Shown: positions 1 to 7,763 of the stretch, piece by piece
Numbering within the stretch: position 1 is the first letter of the stretch
How the letters are laid out: each line of letters begins with the position of its first letter
NCBI RefSeq assembly: GCF_900128505.1
Contig: NZ_LT669940.1
Span: forward strand, 1,274,883-1,338,882
DNA from: Parabacteroides timonensis
GTDB taxonomy: Bacteria > Bacteroidota > Bacteroidia > Bacteroidales > Tannerellaceae
Direction of reading: 5' to 3'
DNA length: 64,000 nt
The notes under the pieces: model-generated
What the model was told of the DNA's origin: nothing
What the model saw: only the letters and a program-made list of their open reading frames with translations
The model's database searches: none
Made by a program: the position numbers and the translations under genes

Positions 1-827
1 CCGATACCTTTTACCGTAGGCAAGTCCATATCGTCGTAGATGGGACTTTTTCCTGTCTCCAGCAGGGCGATAGCATCCATTTCCTCTTTTGAAAGTGTGA
101 AATCGAGGATATTGAAGTTTTCGATCATCCGTTCCTTATGTACGGATTTCGGGATAACTACGATGTTACGCTGGTTCAGCCAACGAAGAATAATAGCTCC
201 GACGCCCTTACCGTGTCGCTCTGCTATCGCTTTCAATGTCGGATGGTTGAATATGTCATTCTGCCCTTCGGCAAAAGGCGCCCATGCTTCGTGCTGGATG
301 CCTTCCTGCCGTAAGAAAGCATTGGCAGCCTGCTGCTGGAAAAACGGATGCGTTTCAAGCTGGTTTACGACGGGTTTTATTTCGTTATGCAAGAAAAGGT
401 CTTGCAGGCGTTCATTAGAGAAACTCGTAACCCCGATAGCCCGGATGCGTCCCTCTTTATAGAGCCGCTCCATCGCCCGCCATGCGGCATAGTAATTCCC
501 GTAGGGTTTGTGCATCAAGTAGAGGTCGAGGTAGTCCAACCCGAGTTTTTTCATCGAGAGGTCGAAAGCGCGCAGAGCATCGTCGTATTCGTAGTCCTGC
601 ACCCACAATTTTGTGGTTATGAAAAACTCCTCCCGTTTGATACCGCTTTGTCGGATGGTATTTCCCAACTGTTCCTCGTTGAAATAAGCCGCAGCCGTAT
701 CGAATTTCCGATAACCGATCTCGATTGCATCATTTACGGCTCGTTCCGTTTCATTTTCAGGAATCTGAAAGACACCGAACCCGATAGCAGGCATCATTAC
801 TCCATTGCTTAATCTTACATTTTTCAT
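1..827 (-). CDS. Aldo/keto reductase (3' end outside window)
   Basis: Cytosolic NADPH-dependent reductase of aldehydes or related carbonyls; the natural substrate cannot be told. The frame starts at the ATG at 825-827 (MKNVRLSNG) and is still open at base 1, so 275 codons are visible and only the C-terminal tip is missing. The family's catalytic tetrad can be read: Asp43 in KFDTAAAY, Tyr48, Lys73 in TTKLW and His106 in LMHKP. The NADP-binding end shows IPKSVHKERMIEN. It is divergent from the AraC-type regulator that starts at 953, 125 bp apart, a layout in which the regulator often controls the enzyme (inference). Confidence 0.93.
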   Translation of the reverse strand, partial: MKNVRLSNGVMMPAIGFGVFQIPENETERAVNDAIEIGYRKFDTAAAYFNEEQLGNTIRQSGIKREEFFITTKLWVQDYEYDDALRAFDLSMKKLGLDYLDLYLMHKPYGNYYAAWRAMERLYKEGRIRAIGVTSFSNERLQDLFLHNEIKPVVNQLETHPFFQQQAANAFLRQEGIQHEAWAPFAEGQNDIFNHPTLKAIAERHGKGVGAIILRWLNQRNIVVIPKSVHKERMIENFNILDFTLSKEEMDAIALLETGKSPIYDDMDLPTVKGI

Positions 828-952
828 ATCCTTTATGGTTTTTAATTCTGATGCAAAGTTACAGGGTACCTATCATTTTATTGTTGCATTATTCGGGGAA
901 GAATTTTCACTATTCGTGGTTTTTCGTTATTTTCGCAGGAAATGAAAGAGAA

Positions 953-1780
953 ATGACACATACAGACTTCGACGGGATTATTTTCGCCGATACATTGCAG
1001 GAATTTAATGCCTTACGATATGCTGGAAGAGTAATTCATATTCTTTGCAGCGGAGGAAATATGGGGTTTACATTTCAGGATACCCGTTATAACATCGCGG
1101 CCGGGGATTATGTAATTCTGCCCAATGCCACGCTCGTATCGGAATTTTCGGACTCCGAAGACTTTCAAGGTATTTTGATGAACCTTTCGGATGCGTTCGT
1201 TTCTTCGATAGCTATTCGCAGTAATTACGGTATTATAGGGTATCTATCGCTTTTACAGAATCCGGTTATGAAACTTTCCTCACATGATTTTCAAATATGC
1301 GAGCAGGCGATGCGCTGTATCCGGCAACGCCTGAAAGATAAAGAGCATCTGTTTTGGGAAGAATTGATGGGAAGCCTGCTTACGGCGCACATCCTCGACC
1401 TTTATGATATTCATGCACGCAGTCAGAATAACATGCAGGTATCGGAGCGTATTACGGTCTTACTGCGAAATTTCATAGAACTGTTATATAACGGCGAATA
1501 TATCCGAAATCGAGATCTCGATTTTTATGCTTCCCGGCTTTGCATAACACCTCATTATCTGTCGGAGATATGTAAAAAGGTAAGCGGCAAACCTGCCACT
1601 TATTGGATCGACCGCTTTACCCTTCAAGAGATTACCCGCTTGCTGCGACAAAAAGAGTTGTCTTTAACTACGATTGCCGAACGAATGAATTTCTCCTCTG
1701 TTTCTTATTTCAGTCGGTATGTGCAAAAGAGGATGAAGATAACGCCGTCAGAGTATAGGAAAGATATATCTGTCCGCTAA
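953..1780 (+). CDS. AraC family transcriptional regulator
   Basis: DNA-binding regulator of 275 residues. The N-terminal part (about 1-150) looks like a cupin-type effector/dimerisation domain (short strands around ILCSGGNMGFTF and NIAAGDYVILP). The last 100 residues are a double helix-turn-helix of the AraC/XylS type, with ASRLCITPHYLSEICKKVSG as the first HTH and IAERMNFSSVSYFSRYVQKR plus TPSEYRK as the second. An in-frame TTG-type start at 851 is possible, but the ATG at 953 follows AAAGAGAA and gives the usual family length, so I prefer it. It is divergent from the aldo/keto reductase and probably regulates it or itself (inference). Confidence 0.88.
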   Translation: MTHTDFDGIIFADTLQEFNALRYAGRVIHILCSGGNMGFTFQDTRYNIAAGDYVILPNATLVSEFSDSEDFQGILMNLSDAFVSSIAIRSNYGIIGYLSLLQNPVMKLSSHDFQICEQAMRCIRQRLKDKEHLFWEELMGSLLTAHILDLYDIHARSQNNMQVSERITVLLRNFIELLYNGEYIRNRDLDFYASRLCITPHYLSEICKKVSGKPATYWIDRFTLQEITRLLRQKELSLTTIAERMNFSSVSYFSRYVQKRMKITPSEYRKDISVR

Positions 1781-2181
1781 AATTTGATATTCCCTGTTTT
1801 ACGATACATATTAGTGAGTTTAAGAAGTTCATTGACGCCGCTTTAGTATCTCCGTATGGATTTAAGGGTGTCCGAATACAGGCCAATCTATATGCAAAGA
1901 TCTACGGGCAAAATTATTCGCAGCAACTGAAAATAAAAACGGGCAGCTTCAACACCTGCCCGTTTCCTTGTTTGTCCGGTTCAATTCAGAAGCCCGTTCT
2001 TTTTCGGGGCATTGCGTTTGAGGTAAAACAAAACTTTGAATGTCGATCTCATAACTCTACAATTTTGGGGTTACAAAATTATTTATTGCAGAGCTGTTCT
2101 TCGATACGCAAACCGCAGCATATCAACGCAATCGTACTCCGGTTCTCTCTAAACCCCTTGTTTACAACCTTCTTGCTCTAA
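1777..2181 (+). pseudogene. Possible remnant of an unidentified gene
   Basis: Between the AraC gene and the YkvA-like gene (1781-2220) there is no complete gene. One plus frame stays open from the end of the AraC gene to the stop at 2179-2181. Its first part has protein-like composition (SEFKKFIDAALVSPYGFKG, then VRIQANLYAKIYGQNYSQQ) but no start codon before it, and a terminator-like hairpin at 1939-1963 cuts through it. It could be the tail of a deleted gene or chance. I do not recognise a family. Confidence 0.2.
1930..1970. terminator. Terminator-like hairpin
   Basis: A perfect 8-bp stem ACGGGCAG / CTGCCCGT (1939-1946 with 1956-1963) has a 9-nt loop. On the plus side it is followed by TTTCC and could end the AraC transcript. 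The better T-tract (TTTTTATTTT) lies on the minus side, where no gene leads into it. Confidence 0.55.
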
Positions 2182-2220
2182 TCCGCTCTAACTCTCGGTT
2201 TTTCTCCTTATCTTTGCTAT

Positions 2221-2616
2221 ATGAATAGAAATAGGATTGAAGATGTGCCTTTCGAAGAGGTGCACGAAGTACAAAAGTACGGTACGTATTATTCGGATAA
2301 CCGCTTTTGGAAAAAGATAGAACGGGTAGCGAAGAAGGTCGGCGCTACGGTGCTGTTGCCTGTTTTCACACTCTATTATACATTGCAGGACGAGAAGGTG
2401 CCGGTGAAGCATAAAGCGTATATCATCGGTGCGCTCGGTTATTTTATCCTGCCGATAGACCTGATACCCGACGGGATTCTTCCGGTGATCGGCTTTACCG
2501 ACGATATTGCCGTCATGACCCTCGTCATCAGTATGATCAAGGATAGCATCACCCCGGAAATCAAAGCCCGTGCCAATGAGCGGGTGGCAGAGATTATGGG
2601 GACGGATAGGGTCTGA
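2221..2616 (+). CDS. YkvA family protein (DUF1232)
   Basis: Membrane-associated protein of 131 residues of the YkvA/DUF1232 family; its biochemical role is unknown. The family core is clear: YIIGALGYFILPIDLIPDGI followed by LPVIGFTDDIAVMTLVISMI (about residues 75-115), with the ILPIDLIPD and TDD motifs. The N-terminal 45 residues are charged and hydrophilic. A Bacteroidetes -7 element TATCTTTG lies at 2209-2216, only 4 bp before the ATG, so the message may be nearly leaderless, or the promoter may be elsewhere. It is monocistronic; the next 500 bp hold repeats only. Confidence 0.85.
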   Translation: MNRNRIEDVPFEEVHEVQKYGTYYSDNRFWKKIERVAKKVGATVLLPVFTLYYTLQDEKVPVKHKAYIIGALGYFILPIDLIPDGILPVIGFTDDIAVMTLVISMIKDSITPEIKARANERVAEIMGTDRV

Positions 2617-2659
2617 AAGATGCTTACTGGCTGGCGATAATGTATTTAACAAATATTAG

Positions 2660-2778
2660 GAGACGATCTTTGAGACGATCTTGAGACAGATTTTATTTCT
2701 TGTAATGGGTTTAATAATAGCTTATTACGTAGGTGTCGTAGGTGGCTCCGAGACGAACTTGAGACGATCTTTGAGACG
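2660..2778. repeat. Degenerate GAGACGATCTT repeats in two clusters
   Basis: Near-tandem copies of GAGACGATCTT(T) occur at 2660-2671, 2672-2682 and (partial) 2683-2688, and again at 2750-2760 (GAGACGAACTT), 2761-2772 and 2773-2778. An 18-bp string (2660-2677) recurs exactly at 2761-2778. The clusters are 67 bp apart in the 507-bp gene-free stretch 2617-3123. No start codon or protein-like frame goes with them. Confidence 0.8.
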
Positions 2779-2931
2779 CTTTTCATATATTATATAAGAA
2801 TATATATAAGAGAGCAAAGATGTCAAAGAACTCTTTTTATCCATAAAGATAATATCGGAAGACAGGAAGTCGTATTCCCAGTTTTCAGATATCTAAGTCT
2901 CTTTTAATTAGCTTGTTAGATAAATAAAAGG

Positions 2932-2969
2932 CCCTTATTTGCGTAAAATAAGGGAAGATGGCTTTTTTA
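2932..2969 (+). terminator. Possible terminator in gene-free region
   Basis: A 9-bp stem CCCTTATTT / AAATAAGGG (2932-2940 with 2946-2954) is followed after GATGGC by a T-run at 2963-2968. It lies 315 bp after the YkvA-like gene and could end its transcript or a small RNA. Confidence 0.4.
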
Positions 2970-2993
2970 TGTTATGAAATACATCAAAAGATA

Positions 2994-3024
2994 TTGTTTT
3001 TCAGCTTTCGGGGTAATATCTTTG
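2994..3024 (+). promoter_or_regulatory. Bacteroidetes-type promoter pointing into the bioD 3' end
   Basis: A -7 element TATCTTTG lies at 3017-3024 with a TTG at 2994-2996, 20 bp upstream, as in the phylum's -33/-7 consensus. It fires rightwards, antisense to bioD. The only sense frame it reaches (3069-3314) does not look like a protein. Confidence 0.4.
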
Positions 3025-3083
3025 TGATACGATCTGGTGGCGGATTATATGACCATTAACTCTTGATTATGGAGAAGTTTGTA

Positions 3084-3108
3084 GATACAGGCTTGGCATG
3101 CCTGTATC
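3084..3108 (-). terminator. Hairpin after bioD
   Basis: A 9-bp perfect stem GATACAGGC / GCCTGTATC (3084-3092 with 3100-3108) lies 16 bp beyond the bioD stop codon. The T-tract is weak, but the position fits the end of the biotin operon. Confidence 0.5.
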
Positions 3109-3123
3109 ACAATAGTCGCCTGC

Positions 3124-3831
3124 CTATCTTGCAACTGTGGGTTGCCTATGCCATTCGGCTGGGATTACCATGCTGGAATTGGAAGGAGAAGGACCTGCTT
3201 TCGGAAGAAGAAGCAGATGCGTATCCGGCCATTCACGGCGAATGTATTGCCGGAGATATGCCAGTGTGTTGTCTTCAATCAGCTGGTCGGTATGCGGATA
3301 TAGGTTATAAATAACGCTGTGTACTTGAATCCCTTGCTGACGGCAGGCATAGAGGCTCAGCAACGTATGATTGATGCTTCCCAGTTTGCCGGAGGTGACG
3401 AGGATAAGCGGGTATTGCTGCTCGCGAACATAGTCGATCGTTAACGATTCGAAATTGTTCGGCACCATCAGTCCGCCTGCCCCTTCGAGGAGGACGTACT
3501 CGTAACGTTCCTGCAGTTCATTCGTCGCGCGGGTGATCGTGTCGAGTTCGATCCGGCGACCGTCCCGTTCGGCTGCCATGTGAGGGGAGCAGGGATAGGT
3601 GAAGATATAGGGGCAGGTGAGGCCGGCTTTATCTTCTTCCGTAAAGGGGATTCCCATCAATTGGCGATGCATTTCAATATCTTCCGAAATGTCTGTACAG
3701 CCTGTCTGAATCATCTTTTGGGTAATGACTGTGTGACCTTCGGCTGCTAGCTGGCGGGCGAGGATTCCGGTGGCATAGGTTTTACCGACATTCGTGTCGA
3801 TACCTGAGATAAATAATACTTTTCCTTTCAT
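3124..3831 (-). CDS. bioD: Dethiobiotin synthetase
   Basis: ATP-dependent carboxylase/cyclase that closes the ureido ring of 7,8-diaminopelargonate to give dethiobiotin, the penultimate step of biotin synthesis. It is 235 residues, the family's usual size. The P-loop variant GIDTNVGKTYATG lies at residues 8-20 and the second nucleotide-site motif LLEGAGGLMVP near 105. The frame is open further upstream, but that extension lies inside bioC; the ATG at 3829-3831, 8 bp after the bioC stop codon, starts the conserved MKGKVLFISGIDTN. It is the last gene of the bio operon. The last 25 residues (PKAGPSPSNSS onwards) look unlike the family core and may be lineage-specific. Confidence 0.95.
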   Translation of the reverse strand: MKGKVLFISGIDTNVGKTYATGILARQLAAEGHTVITQKMIQTGCTDISEDIEMHRQLMGIPFTEEDKAGLTCPYIFTYPCSPHMAAERDGRRIELDTITRATNELQERYEYVLLEGAGGLMVPNNFESLTIDYVREQQYPLILVTSGKLGSINHTLLSLYACRQQGIQVHSVIYNLYPHTDQLIEDNTLAYLRQYIRREWPDTHLLLLPKAGPSPSNSSMVIPAEWHRQPTVAR

Positions 3832-3839
3832 TTTATTTG

Positions 3840-4595
3840 TTATTTTTTTATTGCGAGGACGTAAACCGGGCAGTAAGTGAGTGTTACTTTGTGATCTTTT
3901 GTACCGTACAGGGCGGTGTAATTGCGGCAGAAATTTTCCTGGAGACGGCGTGTCCAGTAGCCGTCGCTCGTGGCAGTCACCCCCGTATATTTCAGATGGC
4001 GGAGTACGTCGAGCGGTGTGTCGAAGGTGAGGACGATCTCTTCTTGCCGGAGGTGAAGCAGATTGAAGTCTGCCGTCAGCCATTCTGTTAGTTGTTCGGG
4101 AGTAGGGTAGTCGAGACCTTTGCCTGTCAGTTGCTTGATCTCTGCCAGGTTACCGGGGGCAAAGGTGTTGAATACCAATGTGCCGTTGGGCGTTAACATG
4201 TCCGCCAGCTTATGCAGGAAGGTGACCGGCTCCTTCATCCATTGGAAAGCGGAAGCGGAAGCGATCAGGTCCAGACTGCCGGGGAAAGGGATTTCTTCGG
4301 CATTCCCGGCGATAAAAGCGATCGACTGACCGGGAAAGAGTCGGGTGATCTTCTCGTAGCAACCTTCACAAAGGTCATTCAAATACCATTCGTCGATGAC
4401 ACAACTTTCTTTCAACAGGTGGGTGAAACCACCTGTGCCGCAGCCGATTTCGAGGGCACGCCGGAAGTGCATGCCGGTGTAACGCGATAATAGGGCGGTT
4501 AGTTTCCGGCAGATTTGCTGCTGGGCTTCTGCATATTGATCGTAGCTGTCCAGCGCACGGCTGAAGCGGGTTATAATTCGTTCCACTGTTTCCAT
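3840..4595 (-). CDS. bioC: Malonyl-ACP O-methyltransferase BioC
   Basis: S-adenosylmethionine-dependent methyltransferase that masks the malonyl-ACP carboxylate so that fatty-acid synthase can build the pimeloyl chain. It is 251 residues. Motif I is LEIGCGTGGFTHLL (residues about 48-61), followed by the class I fold with IAGNAEEIPF and DLIASASAFQWM. The start METVERIITRFSRALDSYD is chosen because it matches the BioC N-terminus; it overlaps the end of bioG by 25 bp, pointing to translational coupling. It works with BioG (methyl ester removal) upstream in the same operon. Confidence 0.95.
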   Translation of the reverse strand: METVERIITRFSRALDSYDQYAEAQQQICRKLTALLSRYTGMHFRRALEIGCGTGGFTHLLKESCVIDEWYLNDLCEGCYEKITRLFPGQSIAFIAGNAEEIPFPGSLDLIASASAFQWMKEPVTFLHKLADMLTPNGTLVFNTFAPGNLAEIKQLTGKGLDYPTPEQLTEWLTADFNLLHLRQEEIVLTFDTPLDVLRHLKYTGVTATSDGYWTRRLQENFCRNYTALYGTKDHKVTLTYCPVYVLAIKK

Positions 4596-5221
4596 AGGTA
4601 AAAGGGGTAATGAGGGGCTGTTATTTCGGTTACCGGACAGCGGCTGTCCCACCAGGCGTGCTGGTTGGCTACCGGGAATATGTGGTCGTCTGAACCGATG
4701 ACGGCACGTGTCCAGGGGAACTGCTTGCCGGCAGTATCGGTCGACGGAGCGAAGCGGTTGTAGATGGCTTCTAATTCTTCCTTTACCTCTTCCAGCGGGC
4801 GGGGCGGACAAGCATCGTATCGGGCGAGTATCTCGCGGGTACCGCACATGCGGCGGTTGAAACGTCGGAGACCTTCGGTTGTCAGATTGTCGAGTGTGCC
4901 CTTGAAAATCTTTTCGGGAATGCCGTATGTGTCATGTATCGGGCGGGAGGTTCCGTTGATGGCGGTTGCAGAGGTGAGTGTGTATTTGTCTGTCAATGCA
5001 CATTCTGCCATCCGGACTCCCATCGACCAGGCGACGAGGTGTATCTCTTCGTACCGGCTGAGGTCTTCCTCGAATGCCGTCTCCCTGTAGTCGTAGCAGA
5101 GCATAATGTCTGTTTCTTCCCTGGTCTCCAACCGGGTGAATAGTTGCGGAGATGCGGACCAACCGGAGAAGAAGAGAAGGAGACGTGCGGCGTGATTATC
5201 TGTTTGTTTTATTATTTTCAT
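4571..5221 (-). CDS. bioG: Pimeloyl-ACP methyl ester esterase BioG
   Basis: Alpha/beta hydrolase that removes the methyl ester from pimeloyl-ACP methyl ester and so ends the BioC-started chain; it replaces E. coli BioH. It is 216 residues (DUF452 family). The oxyanion part FFSGWSASP is near residues 17-25, the nucleophile elbow AWSMG (Ser66) follows the LVAW strand, and GSDDHIFP and the C-terminal APHYPF carry the expected Asp and His. It follows bioF with a 115-bp gap filled by a REPIN-like repeat, and its 3' end overlaps bioC. Confidence 0.93.
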   Translation of the reverse strand: MKIIKQTDNHAARLLLFFSGWSASPQLFTRLETREETDIMLCYDYRETAFEEDLSRYEEIHLVAWSMGVRMAECALTDKYTLTSATAINGTSRPIHDTYGIPEKIFKGTLDNLTTEGLRRFNRRMCGTREILARYDACPPRPLEEVKEELEAIYNRFAPSTDTAGKQFPWTRAVIGSDDHIFPVANQHAWWDSRCPVTEITAPHYPFYLWKQWNEL

Positions 5222-5250
5222 ATTGGGTAATTATGTATAACGGTGTCCCC

Positions 5251-5340
5251 GTAGGGGCAGGTTCCAAACCTGCCCGTTGTCACATCGTTTATATTATATT
5301 TTAATGTGTTATATAGGGCGGGTTTGGAACCCGCCCCTAC
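5251..5340. repeat. REPIN-like double hairpin inside the bio operon
   Basis: Two 25-bp arms, 5251-5275 and 5316-5340, are inverted copies of each other with two mismatches. Each arm is itself a palindrome of the form GGGCAGGTT-tgg-AACCTGCCC. The spacer is 40 bp and AT-rich. This is the architecture of paired REP sequences (REPIN). The outer GTAG of the right arm supplies the TAG stop codon of bioF (5337-5339), so the element abuts the coding region exactly. Confidence 0.8.
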
Positions 5341-6476
5341 AAGGCCTGTATTAACGGTTGCAAGTCGTCGGTTGTCACATCTGCTGTCAGCGAGAAACGT
5401 ATCCGTGCCGTTCCTTTCGGTACCGTCGGGGGACGGACGGGAAGGCAGTAGAAGCCCTTGCGTTGCAGCTCTTCCGCTTTGAGGATGCAATCGTTATTAT
5501 CGCCTATTATATAAGGGATGATATGGCTTCCGCTGACTTCTCCGCCCTTGCCCTTCAGTGCTTCGGCTAGTATATAGCTGGTTTGTGCCAGTCTTTCGCG
5601 AAGCGGGGTGATCTTCTCTAGCCGTTCAAAGATAAACCGTGTCCAGGCAATCTGAAAAGGAGGTAAAGCCGTACTGAATATTAGCGGGCGCATCCGATTG
5701 ATCAGATATTCCCGAATAGTGCGGTCGCATACGACGTAGGCCCCCATGGAAGCAAGAGCTTTGCCGAATGTGCCTACCAGTAGGTCTATCTCTCCGATGC
5801 AGCCTTGCTCTTCCGCTATTCCCAGTCCGTTTCGACCGCGTACACCGATGGCGTGTGCTTCATCGACATATAAGACAACATTCGGATAGCTTTTCTTTAG
5901 TTCGACCAGGCGGTGAAGGTCGGCAACATCGCCGTCCATGCTGAAGATGCTTTCTGTGACAACAAAGACTTGCTCGTATTCTCCGGCAGACTTCTTCAGG
6001 AGTGTTTCCAGCTGTTCATAGTCATTGTGCCGGTAGCGTTGGAAAGGCACACCGCTCAGTAAAATGCCATCGATAATGCTGGCATGCACCAGTTTGTCGG
6101 CAAGGATAAGGCTTTGCTTATCGGCTAGTGCAGGGAGTATTCCTGTGTTGGCATGGTAGCCGCTGTTGAAGATCAGGGCGGCTTCGCGGTTGAAACGTTC
6201 CGCCAGCAGTTGTTCCAGTTCCGTATAAGCGGTAAAGTTGCCGGTCAGCAGTCGGGAAGAAGAGGAGGAGAAAGGATATTTCTGTTCCTGCCATTCTTCC
6301 AGGAAAGCCTTCTGAAGGTCGGCACAGAAAGCCAGGCCCAGGTAGTCGTTGGACGACAGGTTAAGCATTACCTGCCCGTCTTTCTCTATCCGGTTGCCGT
6401 GATGCGTTACCGTCGGTAACTGGCGGTAGCTGCCGGTTGCCTTGAGTTGGTTTAATATAGAATTATAATCTTTCAT
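5337..6476 (-). CDS. bioF: 8-amino-7-oxononanoate synthase
   Basis: PLP enzyme that condenses pimeloyl-ACP with L-alanine to 8-amino-7-oxononanoate, releasing CO2. It is 379 residues, of the alpha-oxoamine synthase family. NLSSNDYLGLA lies near residue 40, YVDEAHAIGVRG carries the PLP-contacting Asp/His, and the Schiff-base lysine is in VGTFGKALASMG. The start ATG at 6474-6476 overlaps the bioA stop TGA as ATGA, the usual coupled junction; a start 12 bp upstream is also in frame. The stop codon lies within the repeat element at 5316-5340. It is a paralogue of the serine palmitoyltransferase at 45.2 kb. Confidence 0.96.
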   Translation of the reverse strand: MKDYNSILNQLKATGSYRQLPTVTHHGNRIEKDGQVMLNLSSNDYLGLAFCADLQKAFLEEWQEQKYPFSSSSSRLLTGNFTAYTELEQLLAERFNREAALIFNSGYHANTGILPALADKQSLILADKLVHASIIDGILLSGVPFQRYRHNDYEQLETLLKKSAGEYEQVFVVTESIFSMDGDVADLHRLVELKKSYPNVVLYVDEAHAIGVRGRNGLGIAEEQGCIGEIDLLVGTFGKALASMGAYVVCDRTIREYLINRMRPLIFSTALPPFQIAWTRFIFERLEKITPLRERLAQTSYILAEALKGKGGEVSGSHIIPYIIGDNNDCILKAEELQRKGFYCLPVRPPTVPKGTARIRFSLTADVTTDDLQPLIQAL

Positions 6477-7750
6477 TCTTCGATACATTTTAATACTCCG
6501 GAAGTCAATCGTGTAAGTTGTTCCGGCCGAATAATAAACGGGGGCATCAGGTAAACCAGCTTGCCGAAGGGACGAACCCAGATACCGGCTTCTACAAAAC
6601 GGCGTTGCAGGATGGCCATGTTGACCGGCTCCTTCATCTCAATGACTCCGATAGCCCCCAGTACGCGTACTTCCTGCACATGGTCGAATAATCGGGCAGG
6701 TGCCAGTTCCCGACGAAGTTGTTTTTCGATAGCGCCTACCTTCTCTTTCCATCCGCTTTCCAGAAGCAACGAAACGGAAGCGGAGGCAATGGCGCAGGCC
6801 AGCGGATTTCCCATAAAAGTGGGGCCATGCATGAAACAGCCTGCCTCTCCGGAGCAGATCGTCGTCGCCACTCTTTCCGTAGTCAGTGTGGCTGATAACG
6901 TCAGATAACCTCCGGTCAATGCCTTGCCTATGCACATGATATCCGGTACGACTCCCGCATGTTCCCAGGCAAAGAGCCGGCCGGTACGTCCGAACCCGGT
7001 AGCAATCTCATCGAAGATCAGCAGTACATCGTATTGTTCACATAATTCCCTGGCACGCACCAGGAATGTTGGTGAGTAGAAATACATTCCTCCGGCTCCC
7101 TGAACGATCGGTTCCAGTATCAGGGCGGCAATGTCGCTTGCATGTTGTCCCAGTAAGTCTGCCAACGGTTTCATCGCCTCTTCATTCCATTCTTCCCCAT
7201 ATTTTACAGAAGGTTGGGGGATAAAATATTGCACCGGAAGGCTACCTGCAAATATCCCGTGCATACCAGTGACCGGGTCGCAGACAGACATCGCATGCCA
7301 GGTATCTCCATGATAACCACTGCGGATAGTCGCAAAAGCATGCTTTGCTGTTTTCCCCAGGGACTGCCAGTATTGGATAGCCATCTTCATCGCCACTTCA
7401 ACGGCAACCGAGCCACTATCGGCAAAGAATATCTTATCCATCTCAGGAGGAAGTATATCCAATAACTTTTGTGCCAGTTCGACAGCCGGTTCATGGGTGA
7501 TGCCGCCGAACATGATATGGCTCGTCTTTTTCAACTGCTCGTTGGCTGCCGCATTCAATACCGGATGGTTATATCCGTGGACTGCCGCCCACCAGGAAGA
7601 CATACCGTCGATCAGTCGTCTGCCGTCTGCCAGGATAATTTCCACACCTTCTGCTCCGGCTACCGGATAAACGGGAAGCGGGTCGATGGTGGAAGTATAG
7701 GGATGCCACACGTGCTCCCTGTCGTATTGTAATAATTCGTTTGTAGTCAT
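6473..7750 (-). CDS. bioA: Adenosylmethionine-8-amino-7-oxononanoate aminotransferase
   Basis: PLP-dependent class III aminotransferase that uses S-adenosylmethionine as amino donor to make 7,8-diaminopelargonate. It is 425 residues. The BioA-specific N-terminus REHVWHPYTS and GMSSWWAAVHGYNHP (substrate pocket) are present, followed by SGYHGDTWHAMS, the PLP-binding Asp in LIFDEIATGFGRTG and the Schiff-base lysine in CIGKALTGGYL. It follows bioB by 13 bp and overlaps bioF by 4 bp. Confidence 0.96.
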   Translation of the reverse strand: MTTNELLQYDREHVWHPYTSTIDPLPVYPVAGAEGVEIILADGRRLIDGMSSWWAAVHGYNHPVLNAAANEQLKKTSHIMFGGITHEPAVELAQKLLDILPPEMDKIFFADSGSVAVEVAMKMAIQYWQSLGKTAKHAFATIRSGYHGDTWHAMSVCDPVTGMHGIFAGSLPVQYFIPQPSVKYGEEWNEEAMKPLADLLGQHASDIAALILEPIVQGAGGMYFYSPTFLVRARELCEQYDVLLIFDEIATGFGRTGRLFAWEHAGVVPDIMCIGKALTGGYLTLSATLTTERVATTICSGEAGCFMHGPTFMGNPLACAIASASVSLLLESGWKEKVGAIEKQLRRELAPARLFDHVQEVRVLGAIGVIEMKEPVNMAILQRRFVEAGIWVRPFGKLVYLMPPFIIRPEQLTRLTSGVLKCIEE

Positions 7751-7763
7751 TTGTCTGTCTGTT

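Noticed and set aside
3063..3314. 83-residue plus-strand protein opposite the bioD end, behind a promoter-like sequence
   Set aside because: Its codons are the antisense of conserved bioD sequence, composition is Trp/Cys-rich and it matches nothing I know.
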